Below are positions 43,820 to 53,276 of a stretch of 64,000 nucleotides of DNA, piece after piece. The notes beneath the pieces were generated by a model, which worked only from the letters and a program-made list of their open reading frames with translations, made no database searches and had not been told where the DNA came from. Both the position numbers and the translations under genes were made by a program. The DNA is from Halorussus gelatinilyticus (GTDB lineage Archaea; Halobacteriota; Halobacteria; Halobacteriales; Haladaptataceae), in assembly GCF_023238445.1 (NCBI RefSeq), contig NZ_CP096658.1:744001-808000 (forward strand). The letters run 5' to 3'. How positions within the stretch are numbered: position 1 is the first letter of the stretch; each line of letters opens with the position of its first letter.

Positions 43820-43902
43820 ATGCAAGTACAGTGACTCAAAACCGACGGAAAACGCTTCGAGACCAATAGAGTATTAACGACGGGACAGGAGGAACGAACC
43901 GA

Positions 43903-45027
43903 ATGCGGATTCTCCGAGTCGCACAGAAAGTGTATCCGGACGTAAAGGGTGGCGGACCGTACCACGTCCACGCAATGAGTCGGGATCAAGCCGATCGGGG
44001 CCACGATGTGACTGTACTGACTGTCTCTGACGACGACTCGAAACCCCGTCGAGAGGAGCGTGACGGGTACACCGTGGTTCGTCGGAAGCCGACAGCCGAA
44101 CTGCTCGGAAACGACATCTCGAGTGGAGTTGCCAAGTTCTTGGCCAGTGCGGGCGACTATGACGTAATCCACGCCCATTCACATCTATACTTCTCGACGA
44201 ATCTCGCAGCCCTGAAGCGGCGACTCGGAGACATCCCGCTGGCAATCACGAACCACGGCCTCTACTCACAGAACGCCCCCGAGTGGGTGTTCGACGCTTA
44301 CCTTAAAACCGCAGGCCGTTGGACGTTCGATAGTGCAGATGTCGTGTTGTGTTACACTGAGGAAGACCGAGAGCGGGTGCAGGGGTTTGGCGTCAACACC
44401 GATATTGAAGTCGTGTCGAATGGTATCGACCAGACACGATTTACACCAGAGGGGCCAAGAAGCGATCTCGTGGATTCCGACGGGCCGGTCGTACTCTTTG
44501 TCGGGCGGTTGGTTGATGGCAAGCGGCCGCAGGACGCAGTTAGGGCGTTCGCAGGTGTCCACCGAGAGCATACCGACACCGAACTATACCTTTGTGGCGA
44601 CGGCCCGCTACACGACAAACTACAGACGCAAGCGGCCGAGCTCGGCGTCTCGGAGGCAGTCACGTTCCTCGGTCACGTCTCCTACGACGAGATGCCGAAA
44701 GTGTACCGATCGGCGGACATTCTGGTACTTCCGAGTCGGGCAGAGGGACTTCCCCGGACCGTGTTGGAGGCGTTCGCGGCCGAGACCCCGGCCGTAACAA
44801 GTGACCTCGAACATGTCGCGCCGGTCGTTCGCCACGCCGGGAAAACGTATCCCACCGGAAACACCGATGCGTTTGAGGACGCGCTCAGCGAACTACTCTC
44901 GAACCCTAAGCGTGCGAAGTCACTCGGTGAGGATGGACGCAAACTGGTCAACTGCAGGTTCAGATGGGAGGAGACTGTCACTAAGACAACTGCCGCGCTC
45001 GGTCGCATCTCGAAGGTAAAGAACTAA
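43903..45027 (+). CDS. Family 4 glycosyltransferase
   Basis: A 374-residue GT-B enzyme. The N-terminal domain has GGPYHVHAMSRDQADRGHDVTV and the HAHSHLYFS segment. The C-terminal nucleotide-sugar domain has LFVGRLVDGKRPQDAV, LGHVSYDEMPKVY and the E-x7-E motif PSRAEGLPRTVLEAF. No membrane helices. Likely adds a sugar to the lipid-linked oligosaccharide begun by the phosphoglycosyltransferase at 40204. The start codon at 43903 begins MRILRVAQKVYP. Confidence 0.93.
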   Translation: MRILRVAQKVYPDVKGGGPYHVHAMSRDQADRGHDVTVLTVSDDDSKPRREERDGYTVVRRKPTAELLGNDISSGVAKFLASAGDYDVIHAHSHLYFSTNLAALKRRLGDIPLAITNHGLYSQNAPEWVFDAYLKTAGRWTFDSADVVLCYTEEDRERVQGFGVNTDIEVVSNGIDQTRFTPEGPRSDLVDSDGPVVLFVGRLVDGKRPQDAVRAFAGVHREHTDTELYLCGDGPLHDKLQTQAAELGVSEAVTFLGHVSYDEMPKVYRSADILVLPSRAEGLPRTVLEAFAAETPAVTSDLEHVAPVVRHAGKTYPTGNTDAFEDALSELLSNPKRAKSLGEDGRKLVNCRFRWEETVTKTTAALGRISKVKN

Positions 45028-45052
45028 CAAGTACAGGGGTCCGATACGAGGT

Positions 45053-45316
45053 ATGGACGTAGTACGTACCGTCCGCGAATCGAACATCTATGCGGTCGTA
45101 TCGACGTTGCGCCGGTGGGCACGGGGAAGCACAGTACTATCGATGCTTACTCGGGAGGAGGTCCTTCAGGGCCTTCTCGCCATCGTATTGATCGTCAGTA
45201 CCACCCGTGTCGCTCTCACCAACCTCAACGCGGCAGTGAAATTTCTGAGTTTCGTCGTCCTCTTTCTATTAGTGGTCGTCATCGCGTTGCCGTTCACCGA
45301 ACCATCGTCGGAGTGA
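45053..45316 (+). CDS. Small two-helix membrane protein
   Basis: An 87-residue protein with a polar N terminus, then two hydrophobic helices, about 37-52 (VLQGLLAIVLIVSTT) and 63-82 (VKFLSFVVLFLLVVVIALPF). No family is recognised. It is 25 bases after the GT4 stop on the same strand, so it is probably co-transcribed. Its last 48 bases overlap the end of the convergent membrane-protein gene. Confidence 0.6.
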   Translation: MDVVRTVRESNIYAVVSTLRRWARGSTVLSMLTREEVLQGLLAIVLIVSTTRVALTNLNAAVKFLSFVVLFLLVVVIALPFTEPSSE

Positions 45317-46441
45317 CCGACGCCGCCGTTCGAGTACTGGCGAGGCGAACACGACCAGCAGGAACATGAACGGAATTCGGTGTCTGACGGTGGTTCCGAA
45401 GTTGGAGTCGATAAGTCCGTATCCCACGATTCCGCCGAGATAGACGGTCAGTAGGAGGGCCAAGACGCTCTCATTGGTCTCACACGCGGCCAGAGACCGA
45501 TACGCGGCGACAGTTAGGACAACCAATAACGGTAGTTCGAGTATAGCCAACAAGTCGAACGGAGAGTTTACGTGTAATGGAAACGGAGCGAACTGGAAAA
45601 ACAGGGCGCGAACCGGTGCGAGGAGTAGAACATCGGTCCACGAATCGTAGGTCACACCGTCAAGATACACTGCACTTCCCGACGCCCGAGACGTGAGAAT
45701 ATCGTTGAGGGAAGCCAACGGGAATTCGTGAGTGAAGAGCAGGAAACCGACCACTCCCGTCGGGAGGACGGCCAGCATCAACGTCACAAACGAAATTTTG
45801 TGTCGGGCGACAGTGTCAAGGACCGACACGATTCCAGCGGCAATACTACCGACGAGGAGGAGGAGTGCCAACTCGGTGCGAAGAAGCAAGAGGCAACCGA
45901 CTAGTGGAATTACAGCCAACCCGTGCCAGTATCGAGCGCGGGTGACGACGTTAGTGACGAGGACGAGAGTGACAAACAGCAGTAGTACCGAGAGAGTGTC
46001 TCGCATCGGTAACGTCAGAAAAAGAAACGGAAGAGGTGCGAACAACGCGAGTGCGGCGACGCCATCCGTCGAGTCGATGGCAGAGAGATACAACCTCCGA
46101 GATAGTGAAAACATCGGAATCGGGATTAAGACAGCCAGCAGGCCGTTGATTAGCGAGAGAGTCGTCGGACCGTCTCCGAAAATTACATACAGGAATCCCT
46201 GAAAGGCACCGAACGCATTCACGCTGACCGAATTCGACGGTAGCGAACCGGATGCTACCTGACTTGCAGCAGTGTGGAATGTCGTGATATCCCACTGATA
46301 TGGAAGGGCCGGGATGACGAAAAGTGCTAGAAGGACGTGGCCGACAAGTGCGGCCCCACTTAGATGTCGGTACGTGCGACTCTGCGACCGGGTGGCAAAC
46401 GCGAAAAGTAACAGAATGCTTAGTACCGTAACGAGTACCAT
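45269..46441 (-). CDS. Polytopic membrane protein (Wzy-like or GT-C-like glycan enzyme)
   Basis: A 390-residue protein with about ten to eleven membrane helices, beginning with VLVTVLSILLLFAFAT. Between helix 2 and 3 lies a soluble loop WDITTFHTAASQVASGSL where acidic Asp is placed like the first loop of GT-C enzymes. A late loop holds YDSWTDVLLLAPVRALFF. No exact family is visible; location in a glycan locus and the topology suggest a polymerase (Wzy) or lipid-sugar-dependent transferase. Ends in an Arg-rich tail. It is convergent with the preceding small gene. Confidence 0.75.
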   Translation of the reverse strand: MVLVTVLSILLLFAFATRSQSRTYRHLSGAALVGHVLLALFVIPALPYQWDITTFHTAASQVASGSLPSNSVSVNAFGAFQGFLYVIFGDGPTTLSLINGLLAVLIPIPMFSLSRRLYLSAIDSTDGVAALALFAPLPFLFLTLPMRDTLSVLLLFVTLVLVTNVVTRARYWHGLAVIPLVGCLLLLRTELALLLLVGSIAAGIVSVLDTVARHKISFVTLMLAVLPTGVVGFLLFTHEFPLASLNDILTSRASGSAVYLDGVTYDSWTDVLLLAPVRALFFQFAPFPLHVNSPFDLLAILELPLLVVLTVAAYRSLAACETNESVLALLLTVYLGGIVGYGLIDSNFGTTVRHRIPFMFLLVVFASPVLERRRRSLRRWFGERQRDDDH

Positions 46442-46491
46442 CTAAAATGGGGGAGTTGACAGGAGGTTATATACTCACCGCTTTCGGGTGG

Positions 46492-48393
46492 TCACTCGGC
46501 CAACAGACCTCGACTTCTCATCCGTTGCAGCCACCGAGCGAACACGTAGACGCTCCAGAGGAAACGAGTGTGATCGCGTGAACCTTGGGCATGCTCCTCA
46601 AAGATGTCGAGAACCGCAGGTACGTCAAGGAGGTCGGTTTCGGTCGTTTCGACCGTTCGACGGAAATCCGAGGCGAACTCGTGTTTCAACCACTCCCCTA
46701 TAGGAACGTCGAAGCCTTGTTTCGGTCGGTCAAGTATCGCATCTGGGAGCATATCGTTGAAGGCTCGCTTCAGGACGCGCTTGCGGTCACGGGAGGTGAT
46801 TTTGTAACTGGTCGGCAAACTCATCGCGTATTCGACGACATTCGTGTCAAGGAAGGGAACTCGGACTTCCAACGAGTTGTACATACTCGCGCGGTCTACC
46901 TTTCGGAGCATCTGATTAGGCAGTGAGTGAAAGGTGTCGACAGCCTGGATTCGGCTGAGTGAGTCACGCCTCGTTCGTGGGAGGAACGATTCCTTGTCGT
47001 CATGATGGTGTAAGAGACTCTCCCGGCCCGCTACGACGGGAGACGCTTCGTCGAAGGCAGCCGTAGTTTCTTCGTCTGGGAGTCGAATCCACTCGAAATG
47101 TCGGTCAGAGACCGACTCAATTCCACCACGAGTGAACTTCTGGGCTTTCCTTGCGACCTCTCCGAGTTTACTCCCGCGCGAAGCAGGGAGTCGTCTAACC
47201 AACGGCTCAACCAATCGATGTCGGACAGGACCAGGAACTGCCCGGTAGTAGCGTGAGTAGTACTCACCGCGATACTTGTTGTATCCGGCAAACAGTTCGT
47301 CCGCGCCGTCGCCCGAAAGAGCAACTTTCACCTCGTTGCTCGTCTTGCGGGAGACGATATAGGTCGGTAGGAGTGATGGATCGGCGAACGGCTCCCCCAT
47401 CGCGTCGACTACCTCCGGGATGACCTCCCGAACGTCCGTCGGAGACACCGTGAACTCGTGATGGGCCGTGTCGTGGTAGTCAGCGACTCTTCGGGCGGCC
47501 CACGCCTCATCGAATAGTGATTCGTCGAATCCGACAGTAAAAGTCCGAATGGATGAGTCGGATAGTTCTGACATCGTTCCGACCACAATACTGGAGTCGA
47601 TACCGCCACTCAGAAAGGCACCTAGTGGTACGTCGCTCTGTAACCTGCGTTCGACGGCCCGTTCGACGTTCGAACGTAACTTCGTCGCTGCTGCCTCTAT
47701 CGATGATGGTGATGACGGCGAAACCGAGGGCGTGTAGAATTGTTCGTGACGGATCCCTTCTGCAGATATCACCGCCATGGTTCCTGGTTGAAGCTTCGTG
47801 ACATTCTCGAACGGGGTATGTGGTGCAGGAACGAATCCAAATGCGAAGTATCGAGCGACGGCAGCTCGGTCGAGGCCGCCAGCGTCCACATCGCTTTCAA
47901 GCACCGTCGAGAGCTCGGAACCGAACGCGACTCGACTGTCATCGTTCGAAGCGACGACAAGAGGTTTGATGCCCATTCGGTCGCGTGCGACGACGACTCG
48001 CCGCCGGTCGGCGTCCCAGAGGGCGAACGCGAACATGCCGTCGAGGCGTTTGACGAACTCGGGGCCTTCCTCCTCGTAGAGGTGGACGAGTACCTCCGTG
48101 TCGGTGTCGGACTCGAAGCGATGGCCAGCGCGCTGGAGCGTCTCTCGAAGTGAGCGGTAGTTGTATATCTCCCCATTGAAGACGACGGCGACCGACCCGT
48201 CCTCGTTGAATATCGGCTGTCGCCCGCCGTCGAGGTCGATAATACTGAGACGGCGGTGAGCCAACCCGACTGGACCGTCACGGTAAATACCGCTGTCGTC
48301 GGGTCCTCGATGGGTCTGACAGTCGTTCATCCGACGGAGAGTCTCCTCGTCGGGCTTGTCGTTCGGATCGAAGACGCCTGCAATGCCACACAT
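46492..48393 (-). CDS. asnB: Asparagine-synthetase-type amidotransferase, copy 1
   Basis: A 633-residue class II glutamine amidotransferase. N-terminal nucleophile MCGIAGVFD (Cys2), NGEIYNYRSLR and DTEVLVHLYEEEG form the glutaminase; LSGGIDSSIV is the ATP pyrophosphatase P-loop, followed by FTVGFDESLFDE and ALSGDGADELFAGY. Either it makes asparagine from aspartate, or, as often in polysaccharide loci, amidates a uronic acid residue. The presence of two copies in one glycan locus favours the second for at least one. Spacing of 50 bases to the preceding membrane protein on the same strand suggests an operon. Confidence 0.92.
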   Translation of the reverse strand: MCGIAGVFDPNDKPDEETLRRMNDCQTHRGPDDSGIYRDGPVGLAHRRLSIIDLDGGRQPIFNEDGSVAVVFNGEIYNYRSLRETLQRAGHRFESDTDTEVLVHLYEEEGPEFVKRLDGMFAFALWDADRRRVVVARDRMGIKPLVVASNDDSRVAFGSELSTVLESDVDAGGLDRAAVARYFAFGFVPAPHTPFENVTKLQPGTMAVISAEGIRHEQFYTPSVSPSSPSSIEAAATKLRSNVERAVERRLQSDVPLGAFLSGGIDSSIVVGTMSELSDSSIRTFTVGFDESLFDEAWAARRVADYHDTAHHEFTVSPTDVREVIPEVVDAMGEPFADPSLLPTYIVSRKTSNEVKVALSGDGADELFAGYNKYRGEYYSRYYRAVPGPVRHRLVEPLVRRLPASRGSKLGEVARKAQKFTRGGIESVSDRHFEWIRLPDEETTAAFDEASPVVAGRESLLHHHDDKESFLPRTRRDSLSRIQAVDTFHSLPNQMLRKVDRASMYNSLEVRVPFLDTNVVEYAMSLPTSYKITSRDRKRVLKRAFNDMLPDAILDRPKQGFDVPIGEWLKHEFASDFRRTVETTETDLLDVPAVLDIFEEHAQGSRDHTRFLWSVYVFARWLQRMRSRGLLAE

Positions 48394-48542
48394 AATTGAT
48401 GTCCAGACGAGGACCGAGACGACGGTCCGAATCTAAGTTCGGCTGGTCGCCGCCCCGAAATAGCTGTTTCGTTTTAATCCGTCAATCGAGTCGAAGGGGA
48501 GTCGTTATACGGGTCGAATCATTTCTCTCGAACGAGATTCAT

Positions 48543-49640
48543 ATGTCGAAAACCGAGGTTTGGTACCTCATCGGCACCTTGGCGGTTGGTGGGACCGAGC
48601 GGACGCTCGTCGATCTGGTCAACAACCTGAACCGGACGCGCTTCGAGCCGACCGTGTGGACGATAACGGAACCCGGACCGCTCGCGTCCGAACTCAGCGA
48701 TGTACCGGTTCGCTCGCTCGGTGCTACTGGTAAGCACGACGCTCGCGCTCCAGTTCGCTTCTTCCGCGCACTTCGCTCCGAACGCCCTGACGTACTCCAG
48801 TCATTCCTGTTCTTCGACAACACGCTGGCTCGACTGGCGTCACTGTTCGCTCAGGACGTGACCGTCGTTACGGGCGTGCGAGAGGTGCCTGACGACCCAA
48901 GTCTCGTCCGGAGTGCGGTTCGACGCGTCACGCTCCCGCTCTCGGACAGGGTCGTGTCGAACTCGGCCGCAGGAGCAACGTTCGTCATCGAACGCGGTGC
49001 CGACGAACGCGACGTGTCCGTGGTCCGAAACGGCCGGGACTTGAGCGTATATGAATCCGCAACCGCTTCCGAGGACGTGCGAGCTGGCATCGGCGTCCCG
49101 GAAGATGCACCGCTCGTCGGGACGGTCGGTCGGTTGGTCGAGCGGAAGGGCCATCACGACCTGCTCGACGCGTGGCCGACGGTACTTGACCACCACCCGG
49201 ACGCACACCTCGTCATCGTCGGCGATGGGCCCGAGAGAGAGGCCCTCGAACGACACATTCGTCGAATCTCCAGCAAGAACACCGTCCACCTGACGGGGAC
49301 GCGAGACGACGTGCCGGAGCTACTCGACGCGTTCGACGTGTTCGCGTTCCCTTCTCACTACGAGGGGCTTCCGGGAGCACTCCTTGAAGCGATGGCGGCC
49401 GGACTCCCCATCGTCACGACCCCGGTAGATGGAAACGCGGAACTGGTTCACGACGGTCGAAGTGGACGCCACGTCCCGGTCCGAGACCCTAACGCGCTCG
49501 CCGAGGAGTTAATCGACTTGCTGTCGAATCCCGACGACGCTGAAGCGCTCAGAACACGGGCCAAACAGCGTGCTAACGCCAACTTCAGCCTCGACACAAT
49601 GGTCTCGGAGTTCGAGGCCCTGTACGACGCACTCGACTAA
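48543..49640 (+). CDS. Family 4 glycosyltransferase
   Basis: A 365-residue GT-B enzyme starting MSKTEVWYLIGTLAVGGTERTL (glycine-rich acceptor loop LAVGGTERTL). The donor domain has VGTVGRLVERKGHHDLLDA, LTGTRDDVPELLDAF and the E-x7-E motif PSHYEGLPGALLEAMA. The ATG at 48543 is used, since an upstream extension is basic and not conserved-looking. It is divergent from asnB copy 1 and overlaps the end of asnB copy 2 by four bases convergently. Confidence 0.93.
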   Translation: MSKTEVWYLIGTLAVGGTERTLVDLVNNLNRTRFEPTVWTITEPGPLASELSDVPVRSLGATGKHDARAPVRFFRALRSERPDVLQSFLFFDNTLARLASLFAQDVTVVTGVREVPDDPSLVRSAVRRVTLPLSDRVVSNSAAGATFVIERGADERDVSVVRNGRDLSVYESATASEDVRAGIGVPEDAPLVGTVGRLVERKGHHDLLDAWPTVLDHHPDAHLVIVGDGPEREALERHIRRISSKNTVHLTGTRDDVPELLDAFDVFAFPSHYEGLPGALLEAMAAGLPIVTTPVDGNAELVHDGRSGRHVPVRDPNALAEELIDLLSNPDDAEALRTRAKQRANANFSLDTMVSEFEALYDALD

Positions 49641-51490
49641 CCGTCGACGAACCGCTCGTACCACTGTTCGAGCAGAACGAGGTCCCAGAGTCGGTAGCCG
49701 TGGTCAACTCGCCCGTCGACGTGTTCGTCGAACGTCTGCCGGAGTCCGCCCGCGTCGAAGGCTGTGCGCTCCCCGAGACGATCGAGGTTCTCGCGTGCAA
49801 ACTCCCGTAGTTCGCCCCGAAACCACTCGTTTATCGGCACGCCGAAGCCCTGTTTCGACCGGGTGATGACCTTCTCCGGGAGAACGTCCTCGAACGCCCG
49901 CTTGAGAATCCACTTTCCGTTCCCGCGTCGCCACTTGTACTTGGCCGGGATGCGGGCCGCAAACTCCACGACCTCGTGATCGAGGAACGGCGATCGGACT
50001 TCGAGCGAATGAGCCATGCTAGCTCTGTCGACTTTCACCAGCAAGTTGTCGGGCATATATGTCTGTAAATCTACATGCATGATGCGGTCGAGACGCGTCG
50101 GGCCGTCCGAGTGCGCGAACGCCTCGCGGAACTGCGCGAGTTCGTCGTCCGGCACCGGTCCGCTCCATACCCGTTCGGCCTGTTCGCCGGTTGCGTGACA
50201 GATAAATAGCGCATATCTGTCGGCCGGGTCCCGGTCGGCGATTTCGAGCGCCCGCTTGGCGTAGTGGATGTGCTTCTGATTCCCGACGCCGTCTGGGAGG
50301 GCGTCGAGGGCGGTTGCAACGGGAGTGCGAACGAACTGTGGAATGCTATTTGCGGCCGAGACGACTCGGTCGTACGTGTATCGGTCGTACCCGGCGAAGT
50401 TCTCGTCACCAGCATCGCCCGTGAGCGCGACCGTGATGTCCTCCGACGCGACCTGTGAAACGTAATAGGTCGGAAGTGCGGACGGGTCGCCGAACGGCAT
50501 CTCGTACTGCTCGACGATCTCGGGGAGCACTTCCATCGAGTTCGGAGTCACGGTGTATTCGTGGTGGTCGGTCCCGTACACGTCGGCAACCTCACGCGCG
50601 AACTCCAGTTCGTCGTACGCCTCCTCGTCGAAGCCGATGGAGTACGTTCCGATAGGGTCGTCGGCAACATCGTCCATGAGCGCAGCGACGACCGACGAGT
50701 CGATGCCACCGGAGAGGAAGACGCCCACCGGAACGTCACTTCGCATTCGGAGGCGCGTGGCTTCGTAGAGGCGGTCTCGGAGCTCCGACATAATCCACGA
50801 CGGAGATTTCGAGAACTGGTCTCGATACGAGAGGTCCCAGTATCGGTCTCTGGTCGTGCCACTCTCGGAGACTATCATGTATTCGCCGGGCGAGAGCTGT
50901 TCGATTCCCTGAAACCCCGTCTTCGGCGTCGGGACGTACTGGTAGTTGAGATACGACCGGATAGCCGGGAGGTCGGGGCGTGCAGTAACCTCATCGTCGG
51001 CGAGTATCGCCTTGATACTCGAGGCGAACCAGAAACCGTCCTCGCCGTCGCGGTAGAAGAGGGGCTTCTGACCGAGGCGGTCCCGAGCGAGAAACAGTCG
51101 TTCGTCCGACTCGTCCCAAATGGCGAACGCGAACATCCCACGGAGATACTGGAGACAGTCGGTCCCGTACTCCTCGTAGAGGTGTAACAGGACCTCCGTG
51201 TCCGTTTCGGAGCGGAACGAATACTGGTCCACCCGTTCTCGGAGTTCTCTGTAGTTGTAGATTTCCCCGTTGAAGACGACATGGACGGTCCCATCGTCGT
51301 TGGCCATCGGTTGACGACCGGCTTCACTTAGGTCGAGGATGCTCAATCTGCGATGAGCGAGCAACGCCGGACCGGAGGCGTAGACGCCCTCGGCGTCCGG
51401 ACCGCGATCTTCCATACACTCGTTCATCTCGTCCGCAAGTCTGGGGTCAGGGCGACCGTTGAACGAAATTTTTCCGCCTATACCACACAT
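49637..51490 (-). CDS. asnB: Asparagine-synthetase-type amidotransferase, copy 2
   Basis: A 617-residue relative of copy 1. It has MCGIGGKISFNG (Cys2), FNGEIYNYRELR, the DTEVLLHLYEEYG segment, LSGGIDSSVVAAL as PP-loop, FDEEAYDELEFAR and ALTGDAGDENFAGY. It is less than half identical to copy 1 by eye, so the two are not a recent duplication. Like copy 1 it may amidate a sugar acid in the surface glycan, though true asparagine synthesis cannot be excluded. Confidence 0.92.
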   Translation of the reverse strand: MCGIGGKISFNGRPDPRLADEMNECMEDRGPDAEGVYASGPALLAHRRLSILDLSEAGRQPMANDDGTVHVVFNGEIYNYRELRERVDQYSFRSETDTEVLLHLYEEYGTDCLQYLRGMFAFAIWDESDERLFLARDRLGQKPLFYRDGEDGFWFASSIKAILADDEVTARPDLPAIRSYLNYQYVPTPKTGFQGIEQLSPGEYMIVSESGTTRDRYWDLSYRDQFSKSPSWIMSELRDRLYEATRLRMRSDVPVGVFLSGGIDSSVVAALMDDVADDPIGTYSIGFDEEAYDELEFAREVADVYGTDHHEYTVTPNSMEVLPEIVEQYEMPFGDPSALPTYYVSQVASEDITVALTGDAGDENFAGYDRYTYDRVVSAANSIPQFVRTPVATALDALPDGVGNQKHIHYAKRALEIADRDPADRYALFICHATGEQAERVWSGPVPDDELAQFREAFAHSDGPTRLDRIMHVDLQTYMPDNLLVKVDRASMAHSLEVRSPFLDHEVVEFAARIPAKYKWRRGNGKWILKRAFEDVLPEKVITRSKQGFGVPINEWFRGELREFARENLDRLGERTAFDAGGLRQTFDEHVDGRVDHGYRLWDLVLLEQWYERFVDG

Positions 51491-51698
51491 TAGTCTCTCT
51501 TAGACTGGCTTACTGACCACCTACTTGTGAGCGTGTCGGTTTGGGTTTAGACGGTAGCACTCACCCAACGACGTACCCGAGATTGTCGAGTGTATCTCCT
51601 CTGACAGAGAGTTGTAAACGAAACACGGATTTTATTTATGTGAAAGAAAAATTGTACGAGCGATTATAATCGCTATGATACAAAGTACAAAAGAGTTT

Positions 51699-52607
51699 CT
51701 AGATCTGGTCGTGAATATTTGAAATTAAATATCCAATTGGGTAGCCTGCAAAAACCAAGGCTTTAGATGGATATGGAATAACATCTCGGAGTAACTCTTG
51801 AACCGAGCGGCCTGAGTAGATGCCAAAACGGGTATAATGGACTGCACTTTTGAAGAACGTAAATGGGGCTTGGGGAATCCAGTTTGACTGTTCGTTTAAC
51901 CGCATTTTGTGCCATTCATAATGACCCTCAGCGATTCCATCAAGTGATAATTTTGTGAGCTGGTCATCGTTTTCGTCCGGATAATAAATCCGGAACGCCT
52001 TGTTGACGTACCGGCGGGAGTACTGCTGGGCAACCCGATCCCAGACGAGATCCTCTGGAACGAATCGTTCATCAATATCCGGAAAGGTAAATTGCCGGAG
52101 AATGTCGGTTTTATGCATTCCCCATAACTCCTCTGAAATTCCGTATCTGTACCGGAGTTCAATCAGGTTTGTGTCCATTGGGCTATCAGGAAGTCGTTGA
52201 CCAACGATTTCTCCGTCCGGTGTCTTGCAGTATCCCGCAACGCCAGCGAACTTGTTTCGTTGATCTTTTGGAATCTGCTCCCATTCATCAAGCATTAACT
52301 CAATAGCGTCTGACGGCATCGAATCGTCCGAATCGAGTGGGCTGAAGAATTGTCCATCTGCAAGTTGTACTCCGATATTGAATGCGCGGTGTTTCCCAGT
52401 TTTATCCTGAGGTTGCTCTACAAATCGGATTGGGAACTCTGCATTTTGCCGCCAAGTAGTGACCCTCTCTTTTGTTCCATCGTCAGATCTATCATCAACG
52501 ATGAGCCATTCAAAGTCCTTACATGTTTGCTCTACTAGGGCGTTATAGGGGCGTTTCAAGGCCTCTCTGCGGTTATAGGTAGGGGTCCAGACTGTGACTG
52601 CTGGCAT
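51699..52607 (-). CDS. Family 2 glycosyltransferase
   Basis: A 302-residue GT-A enzyme with low-GC codons. Signals: VWTPTYNRREALKRPYNALV, LIVDDRSDDGT (nucleotide binding), FFSPLDSDDSMPSDAIEL (DxD-like), and a late DLVWDRVAQQYSRRY (catalytic-base region). Such GT2 enzymes with the PTYNR start often attach sugars in O-antigen-like loci. It is the last gene of the minus-strand run after the FkbM gene (gap 12 bases). Its AT richness suggests recent transfer. Confidence 0.9.
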   Translation of the reverse strand: MPAVTVWTPTYNRREALKRPYNALVEQTCKDFEWLIVDDRSDDGTKERVTTWRQNAEFPIRFVEQPQDKTGKHRAFNIGVQLADGQFFSPLDSDDSMPSDAIELMLDEWEQIPKDQRNKFAGVAGYCKTPDGEIVGQRLPDSPMDTNLIELRYRYGISEELWGMHKTDILRQFTFPDIDERFVPEDLVWDRVAQQYSRRYVNKAFRIYYPDENDDQLTKLSLDGIAEGHYEWHKMRLNEQSNWIPQAPFTFFKSAVHYTRFGIYSGRSVQELLRDVIPYPSKALVFAGYPIGYLISNIHDQI

Positions 52608-52619
52608 AGTCTCAATACC

Positions 52620-53276
52620 TTACTTTGAAGCCGCTGTTAGAATATCAATCCCACATTTCGGGTTATCCTCAAGTTCATTTATAACGGTAAACTCGTTCTG
52701 TTCAAGTGTTTCTCGAACTGCTTGGGTGGGTGCGTCAAAGCAGCCATGCGACTCGACGACGATCTCTCGGGGAGTCGGCCCTAGCCTCTCGATGATGTCG
52801 AGTTCTGCGCCCTCGCAGTCTAATGCCAAGACATCACAATCAGGGAGATTAGACGGGGTGACAGCCGACGCGCCTCCGAGATCGCCCTTCACAGCGATGT
52901 CAGGGCCGACAAGTGCGTGCTTAAGCGTCACCCTCCCTGAGACACCGTTCAATTCAATTGTTTCCTGTGCGCACTTATATCGCGATTTGCTGGCTTCATA
53001 TGAGATTACACGTCCGTCCGGACCGGATTTAGTAGCGGCCGCGACAGTGGAGATTCCAAACCCGCCACCGACTACTACAACGGTGTCCCCCTCGGCTACC
53101 ACATCCTGAATCGATTCGATGAATGGAGCCTCCCAGTCTGGGTCAACGTCAACGCGGTCGAAGAGTTTCGGTTTCCGGGCGGGATACCCATTATAGACAC
53201 CAATCTTTCGAGGAAGACGCGGTCGAAGATGCCGATAGTATGTTTGTCGAATGGCGGTGTACAGCGTGTCTTTCAT
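52620..53276 (-). CDS. FkbM-family methyltransferase
   Basis: A 218-residue SAM-dependent methyltransferase. SAM motif TVVVVGGGFGISTVAAAT, then VISYEASKSRY, and the FkbM signature VLALDCEGAELDIIERLGPTPRE. It probably O-methylates a sugar hydroxyl; methylated hexuronic acids and sugars occur in haloarchaeal glycans. The ATG at 53276 is preferred to one four codons earlier because it forms an ATGA overlap with the stop of the 62-codon ORF. The codons are AT-rich. Confidence 0.88.
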   Translation of the reverse strand: MKDTLYTAIRQTYYRHLRPRLPRKIGVYNGYPARKPKLFDRVDVDPDWEAPFIESIQDVVAEGDTVVVVGGGFGISTVAAATKSGPDGRVISYEASKSRYKCAQETIELNGVSGRVTLKHALVGPDIAVKGDLGGASAVTPSNLPDCDVLALDCEGAELDIIERLGPTPREIVVESHGCFDAPTQAVRETLEQNEFTVINELEDNPKCGIDILTAASK

